A stretch of DNA of 40,701 nucleotides, taken from assembly GCA_021201815.1 (NCBI GenBank), contig JAJQEC010000012.1:1-40701 (forward strand), written 5' to 3'. Each line of letters opens with the position of its first letter. The stretch's first letter is position 1. Of the stretch, positions 8,241 through 17,060 are shown piece after piece. The translations under genes and the position numbers were made by a program. Under the pieces are notes generated by a model. That model saw nothing but the letters and a program-made list of their open reading frames with translations, had not been told where the DNA came from and searched no databases. The stretch comes from Candidatus Azobacteroides sp. Its GTDB lineage: Bacteria > Bacteroidota > Bacteroidia > Bacteroidales > WRGA01.

Positions 8241-8987
8241 TTATCTGTTTCTCACCACTTCATACAGTAATATTCCTGCTGCAACTGACACGTTCAGTGA
8301 TCCGATTACACCAAACTGAGGAATAGACACAATCTCATCGGAAATCCGTAATCTTTCGGGATCAACTCCGGTATCTTCTGCACCCATTAAGATTGCCACC
8401 GGATCCGAATAAGATGCTTCCCGATATATTTTATCTCCTTTCTCGCTGGCTACAACAATATGTACACCACTATCTTTGAGGAATTTTATAGCTTGTGTAA
8501 GGTTCTTTTCCCGGCAGACAGGTAATGATAATAAGGCGCCGGCTGATGTCTTAATCGCATCCGCATTGATACTCACGCTTCCCTTTTCCGGAATAACAAT
8601 TGCATTTACACCTGCACATTCACAGGTTCTGGCAATGGCTCCGAAATTGCGGACATCCGTAATGCCATCAAGGATTACAACAAAGGGATTTTTCCCTTCT
8701 TCAAAAAGAGCCGGGATAATATCTTCGATTTTCTGGTAAGGAACAGCAGAAATGAATGCGATTACACCCTGATGATTTTTCCGGGTAATCCGGTTTAGTT
8801 TTTCTACCGGAACCCGTTGGGAAAGAATTTTATTTTCCCGGATCAAACGAAAAAGATCAACGCTTAGTTCTCCCTGAAGGTCCTTTTTTATAAATATTTT
8901 ATCGATGTCTTTTCCTGCCTGGATAGCTTCTATAACAGCTCTGATCCCGAAAATAACTTCATTCTTTTCCATTGAATGGGTGTGCAC
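8241..8987 (-). CDS. rlmB: 23S rRNA (guanosine-2'-O-)-methyltransferase RlmB type (TrmH/SpoU family)
   Basis: The 248-residue protein has an N-terminal substrate-binding domain (SpoU_sub_bind, residues about 8-80). A SPOUT methyltransferase domain follows. The three knot motifs are visible: NFGAIARTCEC, AILMGAEDTGV and IPQFGVIGSLNVSVAAGILLYE. These bind S-adenosylmethionine in the trefoil knot. RlmB methylates G2251 of 23S rRNA in other bacteria, and the exact target here is inferred. The ATG at 8985-8987 is eleven bases after the recN stop. A second in-frame ATG six codons on (MEKNEVIFG) may be the true start. Confidence 0.93.
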   Translation of the reverse strand: MHTHSMEKNEVIFGIRAVIEAIQAGKDIDKIFIKKDLQGELSVDLFRLIRENKILSQRVPVEKLNRITRKNHQGVIAFISAVPYQKIEDIIPALFEEGKNPFVVILDGITDVRNFGAIARTCECAGVNAIVIPEKGSVSINADAIKTSAGALLSLPVCREKNLTQAIKFLKDSGVHIVVASEKGDKIYREASYSDPVAILMGAEDTGVDPERLRISDEIVSIPQFGVIGSLNVSVAAGILLYEVVRNR

Positions 8988-8998
8988 CGAGTTAATTG

Positions 8999-10657
8999 TT
9001 AATTTATTTTCAGTAATACTTTTGCATTACTGATTGCCGCATCGGTAATTTTTGCACCACTCAGCATTTGTGCTATTTCCGTTATTCTTTCCGATTGGCT
9101 TAGTAATTTTATATTGGTATATGTTTTACCGTCTTTCTCTTCTTTGTATACTTTGAAATGACCGTTTCCTCTGGCCGCGATCTGAGGCAGATGGGTAATG
9201 CTTATTACCTGCATGTACCGACTCATCTCCTCCATGATAATTCCCATTTTATCGGCAATTTCTCCCGATACTCCGGTATCTATTTCATCAAAAATGATGG
9301 TCGGTAATGAGGTGGCACTGGCAATTAATGCTTTTATACATAACATTAAGCGGGAAATTTCCCCACCGGAAGCAGTTTCCGCCACCGGGTGTAGTGGCAT
9401 GCTTTTATTTGCGGAAAATAAAAAGCGCACCTGATCGGTTCCGGTTTCATTCGGTGTTTCTCTTTCTGTAAATTCTACATGAAATTTTACATTCGACATT
9501 CCCAGATAAGCTAAGCGTTCCACCAGGTTTTTTTCCAGTGTCGTAGCTGCTTTTTTTCGGTTTCCGGAGATTTTCTTTGCGATACTTAATGTTTCCTTTA
9601 ATTGTTCCTGGATTTGCTTCTGCAACTTCTCTATGTCTTCGTCCATATACTCAATGGAATGAAGTTTTTCCCTTAAAGAAAGCTCTATTTCCAATAATTC
9701 CTTTATTGAGGAGACACGATGTTTTTGTTGCAGCGAATAAATCAGATTCAGCCGGTCTGTAATTTGTTGTAATCTTTCCGGTTCAAACTCAATACGTTCC
9801 GCACGTGTTTCAAGATCATCGGAAAGATCTTTCAGATCAATGTAACATGAGTTTAACCGCTCAAGAATTTCTTCTCCCGCAGGATATACTTTGGATATGG
9901 AAGATGCAATATTGGTACTGTCTTTCAATAAACTGACCACTCCCGCTTCTTCTCTGTTTAATAATTGAAATATTTTATATAATCCGCTTTTTATTTCTTC
10001 TGCATGGGTTAGGGTTGCTACTTCTTCTTCCAGGCTTTCCTGTTCATTTTCCGAGAGTTTTGCTGCTTCCAGTTGTTCAAACTGGAAACGAAAATATTCT
10101 TCATCCGCCTTGTTTTTATCCGCCTGCTCTATTATTTCCCTTAATTGGTTTTGAAGAAATTTATAATGGGTAAAAGCCTTTCCATAATCTTTTAAAAGGC
10201 CCGCATTATGGGAAAGGATATCCAGTACCCTCATTTGAAAGCGGTTGTCGCTTAGAAGCAGGTTCTGGTGTTGGGAATGAATATCTATGAGTGCACTTGC
10301 CAGTTCTTTCAGTATTGTAAGAGAAACCGGGGTATCATTAATGAAGGCACGGGATTTTCCGGAAACATGGATTTCTCTTCGTAAAATGCATTCCTCATAA
10401 TAATCAATGTCATTTTTCTCAAAAAAATCCTGCAACTGATAAGCAGAAATATTAAAAGAAGCTTCAATAATGCATTTATCTTCGTTGGATTTGATGGTTT
10501 TTATATCAGCCCGTTGCCCTAAAATAAGAGACAGGGCTCCTATCAGGATGGATTTACCTGCACCCGTTTCACCGGTAAGCACATAAAATCCTTCCCCCAA
10601 TTGCATTTCCAACCGGGAAATCAGTGCATAGTTCTGGATAAATAAATCAGTCAGCAT
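8999..10657 (-). CDS. recN: DNA repair protein RecN
   Basis: The 552-residue SMC-like ATPase has the family's usual length. The Walker A motif GETGAGKS lies at about residues 28-35. Long coiled-coil segments occupy roughly residues 150-370. The ABC signature ASGGEISRLML and the Walker B motif TIIFDEIDTGVSGEIA lie near residues 430-470. The N-terminus MLTDLFIQNYALISRLE is typical. RecN acts early in double-strand break repair by holding DNA ends together. It follows rbfA by 17 bp and precedes the rRNA methyltransferase by 11 bp, so these genes form one transcription unit. Confidence 0.98.
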   Translation of the reverse strand: MLTDLFIQNYALISRLEMQLGEGFYVLTGETGAGKSILIGALSLILGQRADIKTIKSNEDKCIIEASFNISAYQLQDFFEKNDIDYYEECILRREIHVSGKSRAFINDTPVSLTILKELASALIDIHSQHQNLLLSDNRFQMRVLDILSHNAGLLKDYGKAFTHYKFLQNQLREIIEQADKNKADEEYFRFQFEQLEAAKLSENEQESLEEEVATLTHAEEIKSGLYKIFQLLNREEAGVVSLLKDSTNIASSISKVYPAGEEILERLNSCYIDLKDLSDDLETRAERIEFEPERLQQITDRLNLIYSLQQKHRVSSIKELLEIELSLREKLHSIEYMDEDIEKLQKQIQEQLKETLSIAKKISGNRKKAATTLEKNLVERLAYLGMSNVKFHVEFTERETPNETGTDQVRFLFSANKSMPLHPVAETASGGEISRLMLCIKALIASATSLPTIIFDEIDTGVSGEIADKMGIIMEEMSRYMQVISITHLPQIAARGNGHFKVYKEEKDGKTYTNIKLLSQSERITEIAQMLSGAKITDAAISNAKVLLKIN

Positions 10658-10674
10658 AAGGAAGAAACGGATAA

Positions 10675-11013
10675 TTACTGTTTCAGTAAGTTGTCTATTT
10701 TTTCAATATAATCCAATGAATCATCGATATAGAAAGCCAGTTCGGGAATAACCCGTAGCTGGTGTCTTACCCGTTTTCCCAGGTCAAAACGTATTTGTCT
10801 GGCATTTGCATTAATTGCCTCCAGTAACTCCTTTCCTTTTTCCGATGGGAAGATGCTGAGGTATATTTTGGCAACACCCAGGTCCGGGGATACCCTTACT
10901 GCACTTACCGAAATAAGTGTACCCGGTGTTTGTCTTGTCTGCAATAAAAATATATCGCTTATTTCTTTCTGAAGTAAACGGCATATTTTCTTTTGTCTTG
11001 TTGTTTCTTCCAT
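10675..11013 (-). CDS. rbfA: 30S ribosome-binding factor RbfA
   Basis: The 112-residue protein has the KH-like RbfA fold. It shows TRQKKICRLLQKEISDIFL, then VSAVRVSPDLGVAKIYLSIFP, and ends with the helix-strand pattern RQIRFDLGKRVRHQLRVIPELAFYIDDSLDYIEKIDNLL. RbfA helps mature the 16S rRNA 5' end and is needed for cold adaptation. It is the first gene of the rbfA-recN-rlmB group. The ATG at 11011-11013 is the family start. A 138-bp AT-rich gap before it, downstream of folD, can hold a promoter. Confidence 0.96.
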   Translation of the reverse strand: MEETTRQKKICRLLQKEISDIFLLQTRQTPGTLISVSAVRVSPDLGVAKIYLSIFPSEKGKELLEAINANARQIRFDLGKRVRHQLRVIPELAFYIDDSLDYIEKIDNLLKQ

Positions 11014-11151
11014 TGTAAATCCTTTTTAGGAATAAAGGAAGCAGCATCGTGCCTCCTGATGTTAAAATCAATTTGTTTATTTTCCCCTTATAATAAACAA
11101 ATTAATCATGTATTTATTAATTAAAATAGTAATAAAAGACGTAATACTTAA

Positions 11152-12036
11152 TTAATAAATATAAATCTCCTTTTTACTGGCCAATAATGTGTTCTTCATT
11201 AAAGACACGATAGTCATCGGTCCTACACCTCCCGGCACAGGAGTAATATAAGAACATAAAGGAGCTACTTCTTCGAAAAACACATCTCCTGTCAGTTTAA
11301 ATCCTGATTTTGTCTTGTCCGAAGGTACCCGTGTGGTTCCTACATCAATTACCACTACTCCTTTTTTCACCATATCCGCTTTCAGGAAATTCGGATGTCC
11401 CAGTGCAGCAATAATAATATCTGCCTGCAGGCACATTTCCTTTAAGTTATTGGAACGGCTGTGGCATACGGTAACCGTTGCATTTCCCGGATTGGCTTTC
11501 TGCATCATTAAGGTAGCTACCGGCTTGCCTACAATATTGCTTCTGCCAAGTACCACACAATGTTTTCCGGCAGTATCAATATCATACCGTTTTAACAATT
11601 CCATAATTCCTGCAGGAGTAGCTGATACAAAACACGGTAACCCGATAGACATCCTTCCTACATTGATCGGATGAAAACCGTCTACATCTTTCCGGTAATC
11701 AATCGCTTCGATAATTTTCTGTTCGGATATATGACCGGGTAGAGGCAATTGCACAATAAATCCGTCTATATCCGTATCGTTGTTCAGTTCTTCTATTTTA
11801 TTCAGCAACTCTTCTTCACTCACCGTATCTTCGAAACGAACAAGTGTAGATTTAAAACCACATTCTTCGCAGGCTTTCACTTTATGGGCTACATAAGTTT
11901 CACTTCCTCCGTCATGACCTACCAGTATGGCTGCCAGATGAGGAATTTTTCCTCCTTTGCTTTTAATGAGTGCTACCTCTTCTGCTATTTCAGCTTTAAT
12001 TTGTCTGGCGATTTCTTTTCCGTCAATAAGTTGCAT
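11152..12036 (-). CDS. folD: Bifunctional methylenetetrahydrofolate dehydrogenase/cyclohydrolase FolD
   Basis: The 294-residue product is a complete FolD. The catalytic YVAHK motif (the Tyr-x3-Lys pair) follows GHDGGSET. Further signatures are [24 protein letters not shown], the cofactor loop GRSNIVGKP and the C-terminal [11 protein letters not shown]. The enzyme interconverts 5,10-methylene-THF, 5,10-methenyl-THF and 10-formyl-THF in the cytoplasm using NADP. It lies 37 bp after the tonB remnant on the same strand. The start ATG is supported by the standard N-terminus [13 protein letters not shown]. Confidence 0.98.
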   Translation of the reverse strand: MQLIDGKEIARQIKAEIAEEVALIKSKGGKIPHLAAILVGHDGGSETYVAHKVKACEECGFKSTLVRFEDTVSEEELLNKIEELNNDTDIDGFIVQLPLPGHISEQKIIEAIDYRKDVDGFHPINVGRMSIGLPCFVSATPAGIMELLKRYDIDTAGKHCVVLGRSNIVGKPVATLMMQKANPGNATVTVCHSRSNNLKEMCLQADIIIAALGHPNFLKADMVKKGVVVIDVGTTRVPSDKTKSGFKLTGDVFFEEVAPLCSYITPVPGGVGPMTIVSLMKNTLLASKKEIYIY

Positions 12037-12073
12037 AATATCTTTGTTTATCTACTGAATTATTCTTTTTAGT

Positions 12074-12360
12074 TTAATCTGAATACAACCGGTAGTTAAA
12101 AAGTACCGGTACTTCTTTTCCATTTGTTTTTGCCGGTTTCCACAAAGGCATTTCCCTTATAATCCGGATTACTTCCCTATTAAGTTCCGGGGAAACACTT
12201 TGTACAATTCTGGGATAGGAGGCTTTTCCGTTGGTATCAATCACAAACTGTGCCACTACTCTTCCTTGTATTGCTCATTCGGCTGCTTTCACCGGATACC
12301 GGAGCACCCGGGATATATAAGTGGTTATTTCAGTAGATCCACCGAAAAGCAGAAGAATGG
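12074..12360 (-). pseudogene. TonB C-terminal domain remnant with in-frame TGA
   Basis: Read on the minus strand, one frame gives a recognisable TonB C-terminal domain. It begins FGGSTEITTYISRVLRYP, has a TGA at 12275-12277, then AIQGRVVAQFVIDTNGKASY, and ends MPLWKPAKTNGKEVPVLFNY. The domain normally contacts TonB boxes in the periplasm. The signal anchor and proline-rich spacer are missing, because the recognisable frame starts only a few bases after the ffh stop codon. No start codon fits. The downstream piece can be read from a GTG at 12254-12256, but it would give only half a domain. I regard it as a truncated, broken copy of an energy transducer gene. Confidence 0.85.
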
Positions 12361-12363
12361 AAC

Positions 12364-13695
12364 TTACCTGCGTTTTCCTTTCATTCCTTTCATTATTCCG
12401 GCACCCTTTGTTTGGGTTACCATTCGCATCATTTTGCGTGTCTGGTCAAATTGTTTGATCAGGCGATTTACTTCCTGAATGGAAGTTCCACTTCCTTTTG
12501 CAAGGCGTTGACGACGGCTTCCGTTCAGAATTTCCGGATTAGAGCGTTCTAATGGAGTCATAGATTGTATAATTGCTTCCACTCCTTTAAATGCATCGTC
12601 ATCCAGATCAATATCTTTAATTGCTTTTCCTACACCCGGAATCATCGATGCCAGGTCTTTTAAGTTACCCATTTTTTTGATTTGCTGGATTTGACTTATA
12701 AAGTCATTGAAATCAAACTGGTTTTTCGCAATTTTCTTTTGAAGGCGGCGTGCTTCTTCTTCATCATATTGTTCCTGAGCCCGTTCCACCAGTGAAACAA
12801 TATCTCCCATTCCGAGGATACGGTCAGCCATACGTTCCGGATGGAAAACGTCCAGTGCCTCCATTTTTTCGCCGGTACCGACAAATTTGATCGGTTTGTC
12901 CACTACCGAGCGGATAGAAAGGGCAGCTCCACCACGAGTATCTCCGTCTAGTTTTGTCAGTACAACCCCATCAAAATTCAACCGGTTATTAAATTCTTTT
13001 GCCGTATTTACGGCATCCTGTCCGGTCATGGCATCTACTACAAACAATATTTCCTGTGGTTGAATTGCTTCTTTAATCGCGGAGATTTCGTTCATCATCT
13101 GCTCATCAACAGCCAGACGTCCGGCGGTGTCAATGATTACCAGATCTTTTCCCTGTTGTTTTGCTTCTTTGATTGCATTTTGTGCAATCTTTACCGGATT
13201 TTTATTTTCAGGTTCACTATAAACAGGTACATTGATTTGTTCACCCAACACTTTCAACTGTTCGATTGCCGCCGGACGATACACGTCTGCCGCTACCAGC
13301 ATCGGATTTTTCCCGCGTTTTGATTTAAGCATGTTGGCAAGTTTTCCTGAAAAAGTTGTTTTTCCGGAACCTTGCAGTCCGGACATCAGGATTACAGCCG
13401 GAGCACCTTTCAGATTGATATCTACAGAGCTTCCTCCCATTAACTGTGCCAGTTCATCGTGCACGATCTTCACCATCAGTTGTCCGGGTTTTACAGCTGT
13501 CAGTACATTTTGTCCTAGTGCTTTTTCTTTTACTGTTTCGGTAAAGGTTTTTGCTGTTTTATAATTCACGTCAGCATCTAAAAGTGCTCTACGGATATCT
13601 TTCAATGTTTCTGCAACATTGATTTCCGTAATTTTGCCTTCCCCTTTCAGTATTTTAAATGACCGTTCCAGCCTGTCGCTTAAATTCTCAAACAT
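12364..13695 (-). CDS. ffh: Signal recognition particle protein Ffh (SRP54)
   Basis: The 443-residue protein has the full N-G-M architecture. The N domain covers residues 1-90. The GTPase domain has the P-loop [15 protein letters not shown], then [15 protein letters not shown] switch residues and [14 protein letters not shown]. The M domain has the finger-loop region with [20 protein letters not shown] and the RNA-binding segment [12 protein letters not shown]. Ffh binds 4.5S RNA and signal peptides and targets ribosomes to FtsY at the inner membrane. The basic tail KGMKGKRR is typical. The upstream gap contains a short tandem array at 13760-13797. Confidence 0.98.
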   Translation of the reverse strand: MFENLSDRLERSFKILKGEGKITEINVAETLKDIRRALLDADVNYKTAKTFTETVKEKALGQNVLTAVKPGQLMVKIVHDELAQLMGGSSVDINLKGAPAVILMSGLQGSGKTTFSGKLANMLKSKRGKNPMLVAADVYRPAAIEQLKVLGEQINVPVYSEPENKNPVKIAQNAIKEAKQQGKDLVIIDTAGRLAVDEQMMNEISAIKEAIQPQEILFVVDAMTGQDAVNTAKEFNNRLNFDGVVLTKLDGDTRGGAALSIRSVVDKPIKFVGTGEKMEALDVFHPERMADRILGMGDIVSLVERAQEQYDEEEARRLQKKIAKNQFDFNDFISQIQQIKKMGNLKDLASMIPGVGKAIKDIDLDDDAFKGVEAIIQSMTPLERSNPEILNGSRRQRLAKGSGTSIQEVNRLIKQFDQTRKMMRMVTQTKGAGIMKGMKGKRR

Positions 13696-13759
13696 AAGTA
13701 TTTATGATTTTTATAATTATTTCCTGCTAATTTTTATTTTGGTTCGCAAAAATATAAAA

Positions 13760-13797
13760 TAAAAAGTAGAAAGTGAAAAGTAAAAGGTAAAAAGTAA
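13760..13797. repeat. Simple tandem array of AAAAGTA/AAAGGTA-like units
   Basis: Imperfect units of roughly 7-9 bases (AAAAAGTAG, AAAGTG, AAAAGTA, AAAGGTA, AAAAGTA) repeat upstream of ffh. The same motif in reverse complement occurs near 14340-14375 and 23703-23720, just after the ends of the two hdeD copies. Confidence 0.5.
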
Positions 13798-13858
13798 CAT
13801 GCCAGGGAGTACCGGACTTTTTTTTAGTAAGACAAGTACCTGAAAAGATTGTATCTTT

Positions 13859-14215
13859 TTATTCATTATTCAGTTCCTCGCGAAGCTTTTTTGTCAATTT
13901 GGCTACTACGAGTTCGTAGGAATGGTCAATCAGTTCACATATCAATTCTCTTTTTAACTCTTTGTCTGTATAGAGAAGATTCCAGTATTTTTTATTGAAA
14001 TGAGGAGCAGGAATAATGTCTTCATATTCTTCCCTTAGTGATACAGCCCTCTCCGGATCACATTTCAGAGCAATATTATCTCTTTCCTTGTCAAGGCTTA
14101 TTAGAGCGAACATTTTTCCTTTCACTTTAAAGACAAGGTTTACATCATCAAAAGGGAAAGTATCTGTTGCTGCTTTTTTAGACAGGCAATATGCATGTAA
14201 TTCTTCAATATTCAT
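13859..14215 (-). CDS. MmcQ/YjbR family protein
   Basis: The 118-residue protein matches the MmcQ/YjbR family (CyaY-like fold). The conserved elements are MNIEELHAYCLSKKAATDTFPF at the N-terminus, then KMFALIS, and the HFNKKYWN motif followed by a C-terminal helix (ELIDHSYELVVAKLTKKLR). Members are small proteins predicted to bind DNA, with little direct evidence of function. The gene is intact. A second, fused copy of its first 55 codons sits in the chimeric pseudogene at 18735-19413, so this gene or its ancestor was duplicated. It lies 143 bp upstream of ffh in transcription order. Confidence 0.93.
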   Translation of the reverse strand: MNIEELHAYCLSKKAATDTFPFDDVNLVFKVKGKMFALISLDKERDNIALKCDPERAVSLREEYEDIIPAPHFNKKYWNLLYTDKELKRELICELIDHSYELVVAKLTKKLREELNNE

Positions 14216-14297
14216 ACTTAGGTATTTTTTACAAAAGTACTCAAGCTTTTCGTTTTTCCTGAAAAATTCTCCTGGATATTCAGGAGTTATTTTTACC

Positions 14298-14336
14298 TCT
14301 TATAAAAAAGAAAGGCAGACGATAAAGTCTGCCCTC
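14298..14336 (-). terminator. Terminator of the decayed hdeD copy
   Basis: The stem GGCAGAC (14314-14320) / GTCTGCC (14327-14333) has a six-base loop. On the minus strand it is followed by TTTCTTTTTT. It closes the transcript of the hdeD pseudogene just upstream and has outlived that gene. Confidence 0.8.
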
Positions 14337-14376
14337 TGTATTACTTTTTACCTGCTCCTTTTTACTTTAAATCTCG

Positions 14377-14973
14377 TAGGTTTCTTTTATTCTGTTTTCA
14401 GCTTTGTCGATGTAATCGTGCCACGATTTAAATTTAATTCCCAGGTAAATCTTGAAAATACCGTAAAAGATGAAAGCAAAAGAAACAAATGCAATAATTA
14501 CTCTGGCACCAAAGGCAGGGCTAAGAATAAATATGAAAGCCAAAAGGACACCAAGAATAGCAAAGGCCAGTAACCACTCCCCCCATCTTTCCCCCCATTT
14601 TTTTCAGGTCAATATCTGTTCCGATTTCCCATATAGACCGGAACATAATCCAGAAACCTACAAAATAAATAAGGAATGTTGCGGTTAATTCCAATGGAAG
14701 CGCTACCAATAAGATACCGAATAGCAGGTCTGTAATTCCAACTGCCAGTGCAAAACCCATCCGGAAATATTGTCCCGGTTCGAAATTGTAAATATAATTT
14801 CACATATTCCACCTACCAGGAAACTTACCATAAATACAATACTTAAGGCAATCAGGGTAGTATAAGGAGTTGTCAGGCACCAGATGCCTACTATAATAGT
14901 TAAAATGCTTATTCAAACAGAAACCTACCAGTATTTTACAGCTTTACCAGCAGTTGGTATCAAATTAATGTTC
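14377..14973 (-). pseudogene. hdeD: Decayed HdeD-family membrane protein copy
   Basis: This stretch is alignable over its whole length with the intact hdeD-like gene at 23719-24336, including the identical LIYFVGFWIMFRSIWEIG region. The reading frame is broken several times. A C-rich tract near 14578-14600 (CCCCCCATCTTTCCCCCCA) shifts the frame. Further losses occur around 14755-14815, and the expected start codon near 14971 reads CTG. The intact paralogue is a 205-residue protein with about six membrane helices. The fragments read here (79 and 67 residues) would not make a working protein. Confidence 0.88.
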
Positions 14974-14989
14974 AGGATTATTGTTTTTA

Positions 14990-15593
14990 TTTGTTAATTT
15001 AAGTAATATAAAATTTATCTTTTTATTAAATAAAACAACAGTTTATTTTATATGGGTTATGAAATATATTTTTTTATTTATGTAAGAGTTTAATCTATAG
15101 TTAAATAACAAAACTATAAAAATAAAAGGTTTGATGTAAGTAAATTTTATTTAATATGATTAACATATTCTCCTTATTTATTTGTATAATTGTAATATGT
15201 TTTAAACCGGCTAAATACTTTATCCAATGTAGCATGCCAGCATTATTTTTTTTAAAAGATCTAAACTATGAAAAATAACTTCCTGTCTTTTATAATACAA
15301 CAATTCAAAAAAATATTTCTCTGATTTGACAATCATTTATTTTCAATTAAATATTTGCTACTTCTTTTAATGAAAAGAAAAAGGAAATGTGTTTTATTTT
15401 TTTGTAGTTTAGGAATGTCAGCAACATATTCTCTTTCGGGATTTTAATTTCGTTACATCTGTTTTACCCTTATCCCTGTTTCTTGTTCTCCTTCTTTTAG
15501 GGAATAAATAACTTTTATTTAAGTGAATTCCTTTATGTAATTTATATGAATAAGTAATTTGTTCATTAGTACCAACTTTAAAAATTCAGAATT
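14990..15593. other. Gene-free AT-rich stretch
   Basis: About 600 bp of strongly AT-rich sequence lies between the hdeD remnant and the S74/T9SS gene. I see no coding frame, tRNA or clear repeat. The promoter of the plus-strand gene at 15594 must lie here, but no convincing -7 element stands out. Confidence 0.5.
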
Positions 15594-16808
15594 ATGAAAC
15601 GAACAACATTGGTTTTGACAAGTATTTTAGTTAGTAGCCTGACTCTTCTTTTCCCGCAGTTAAAAGTTGCTGAGAATGGGAATGTAAACATTCAGGCAAC
15701 CGGAATCCCGCTTTCACCTTTAACGGTAGGAGGTATTGGAAGCAGTTCTGATTTTGTTTCAATTACAACTCCCGGAACATATGACATGGGACTCAATGTG
15801 CATCATCCGGGAACTCCGCTTTTAACCTCCTGTACGGCTATAAGAGGAAATACGAATCCTTTTCCCGGAAAATCTTTCGGAGTATTAGGCCAATCTTATT
15901 CTAACAACATGGCTTATATGCCTTCCTATGCGTATGGTGTAATGGGAGTTGCCGGAAATTGCATGTATGGAAACTATGGTGTATACGGAGTTCTGCAGGG
16001 CACAGCCAGTGGAGCGGGAGTAATAGGAACGATAGATAATGTACAAAGCCTTCGTTTTGATGGAATATACGCAGGCTACTTTTATGGAAATGTAAGAGTT
16101 ACTGGTACTATAAACGGAGTAAATGTTATTTCTTCCGATATTCGTTATAAAAAGAATGTAGAAGAAATAAACGCCCGGAAAGCATTAACTAATATTTTAA
16201 AAATGAATCCGGTTGAATATGACCTGAAAGAAGAAGCCATAGAGCTGACAAGGTCAGAAGATACTCTTTCTGAGGTTTCGGAAAATATACAATCTGTTAT
16301 TTATCGGAAAAAACATTTCGGATTAATTGCCCAGGAGTTACAGGAGCTTTATCCGGATTTGGTTTATGAGCAGGATAATGGGTATCTTGCTATTAATTAT
16401 ACCGGCCTTATTCCCGTATTGATCCAATCTATTAAGGAATTAAATGAAAAAGTGGAACAATTATCCGCCTTATCCGTTCAACCGGTCTCGCAACTCGCTG
16501 GTGAAAATCTGAAAAATGTAACCCATATAGAAGCAGTATCTTTTGGGGTAGCTGCCCTTTATCAGAATACCCCAAATCCTTTTTCGGAAATCACGAATAT
16601 CCGTTATTACCTGCCAGCAGATGTTCAGACTGCTTATTTATGTATCTATGATCTGCAGGGAAAACAACTGAAGAAAATAACCGTATCGCAGCGGGAGGAA
16701 GGGTTGGAAGCTATCTCCGGAGCAGAATTTCCGGCAGGTATTTATTTGTATGCCCTGCTTGCTGATGGCGTAGAGGTAGATGTGAAAAGAATGATATTAA
16801 CAGAATAG
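15594..16808 (+). CDS. Secreted protein with S74 intramolecular chaperone domain and T9SS sorting domain
   Basis: The 404-residue product has a signal peptide (residues 1-20). A glycine-rich, tail-fibre-like stalk follows (LGQSYSNNMAYMPSYAYGVMGVAGN...NYGVYGVLQGTASG, about 60-160). Residues 181-290 form a peptidase S74/endosialidase-type chaperone domain. Its self-cleavage dyad is visible as Ser181 and Lys186 in SSDIRYKKN, with HFGLIAQELQELYPDLV and INYTGLIPVLIQSIKELNE downstream. Residues 325-404 are a type A T9SS C-terminal domain (LYQNTPNPFSEITNIRYYLP ... GIYLYALLADG). In phage fibres the S74 domain trimerises the stalk and then cuts itself off. Here the sorting signal lies after the cleavage site, which is puzzling. 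The ligand is unknown. It stops with TAG, unlike most genes here. Confidence 0.87.
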   Translation: MKRTTLVLTSILVSSLTLLFPQLKVAENGNVNIQATGIPLSPLTVGGIGSSSDFVSITTPGTYDMGLNVHHPGTPLLTSCTAIRGNTNPFPGKSFGVLGQSYSNNMAYMPSYAYGVMGVAGNCMYGNYGVYGVLQGTASGAGVIGTIDNVQSLRFDGIYAGYFYGNVRVTGTINGVNVISSDIRYKKNVEEINARKALTNILKMNPVEYDLKEEAIELTRSEDTLSEVSENIQSVIYRKKHFGLIAQELQELYPDLVYEQDNGYLAINYTGLIPVLIQSIKELNEKVEQLSALSVQPVSQLAGENLKNVTHIEAVSFGVAALYQNTPNPFSEITNIRYYLPADVQTAYLCIYDLQGKQLKKITVSQREEGLEAISGAEFPAGIYLYALLADGVEVDVKRMILTE

Positions 16809-17060
16809 AGAAAGTATTATAAAACGAAGGATATACGGTCTTCTTCACAACGTGGAGAAAAACGCGACTTACGTCGAAAGATCATGATACTTTTAACTAG
16901 ACAAGTTTACTCATGATGAATAATTTTTTTAAGGAATTAGCTATGCATATCTCAATTGGTTCCACCGGTTCTACAAATTCGCGCTATCCTTTTTCAGGAA
17001 TCGTTAGATCAACAGAGTTAATTCCATACGACCTTCATGTAAAAAGTAAAAAAATAACGT

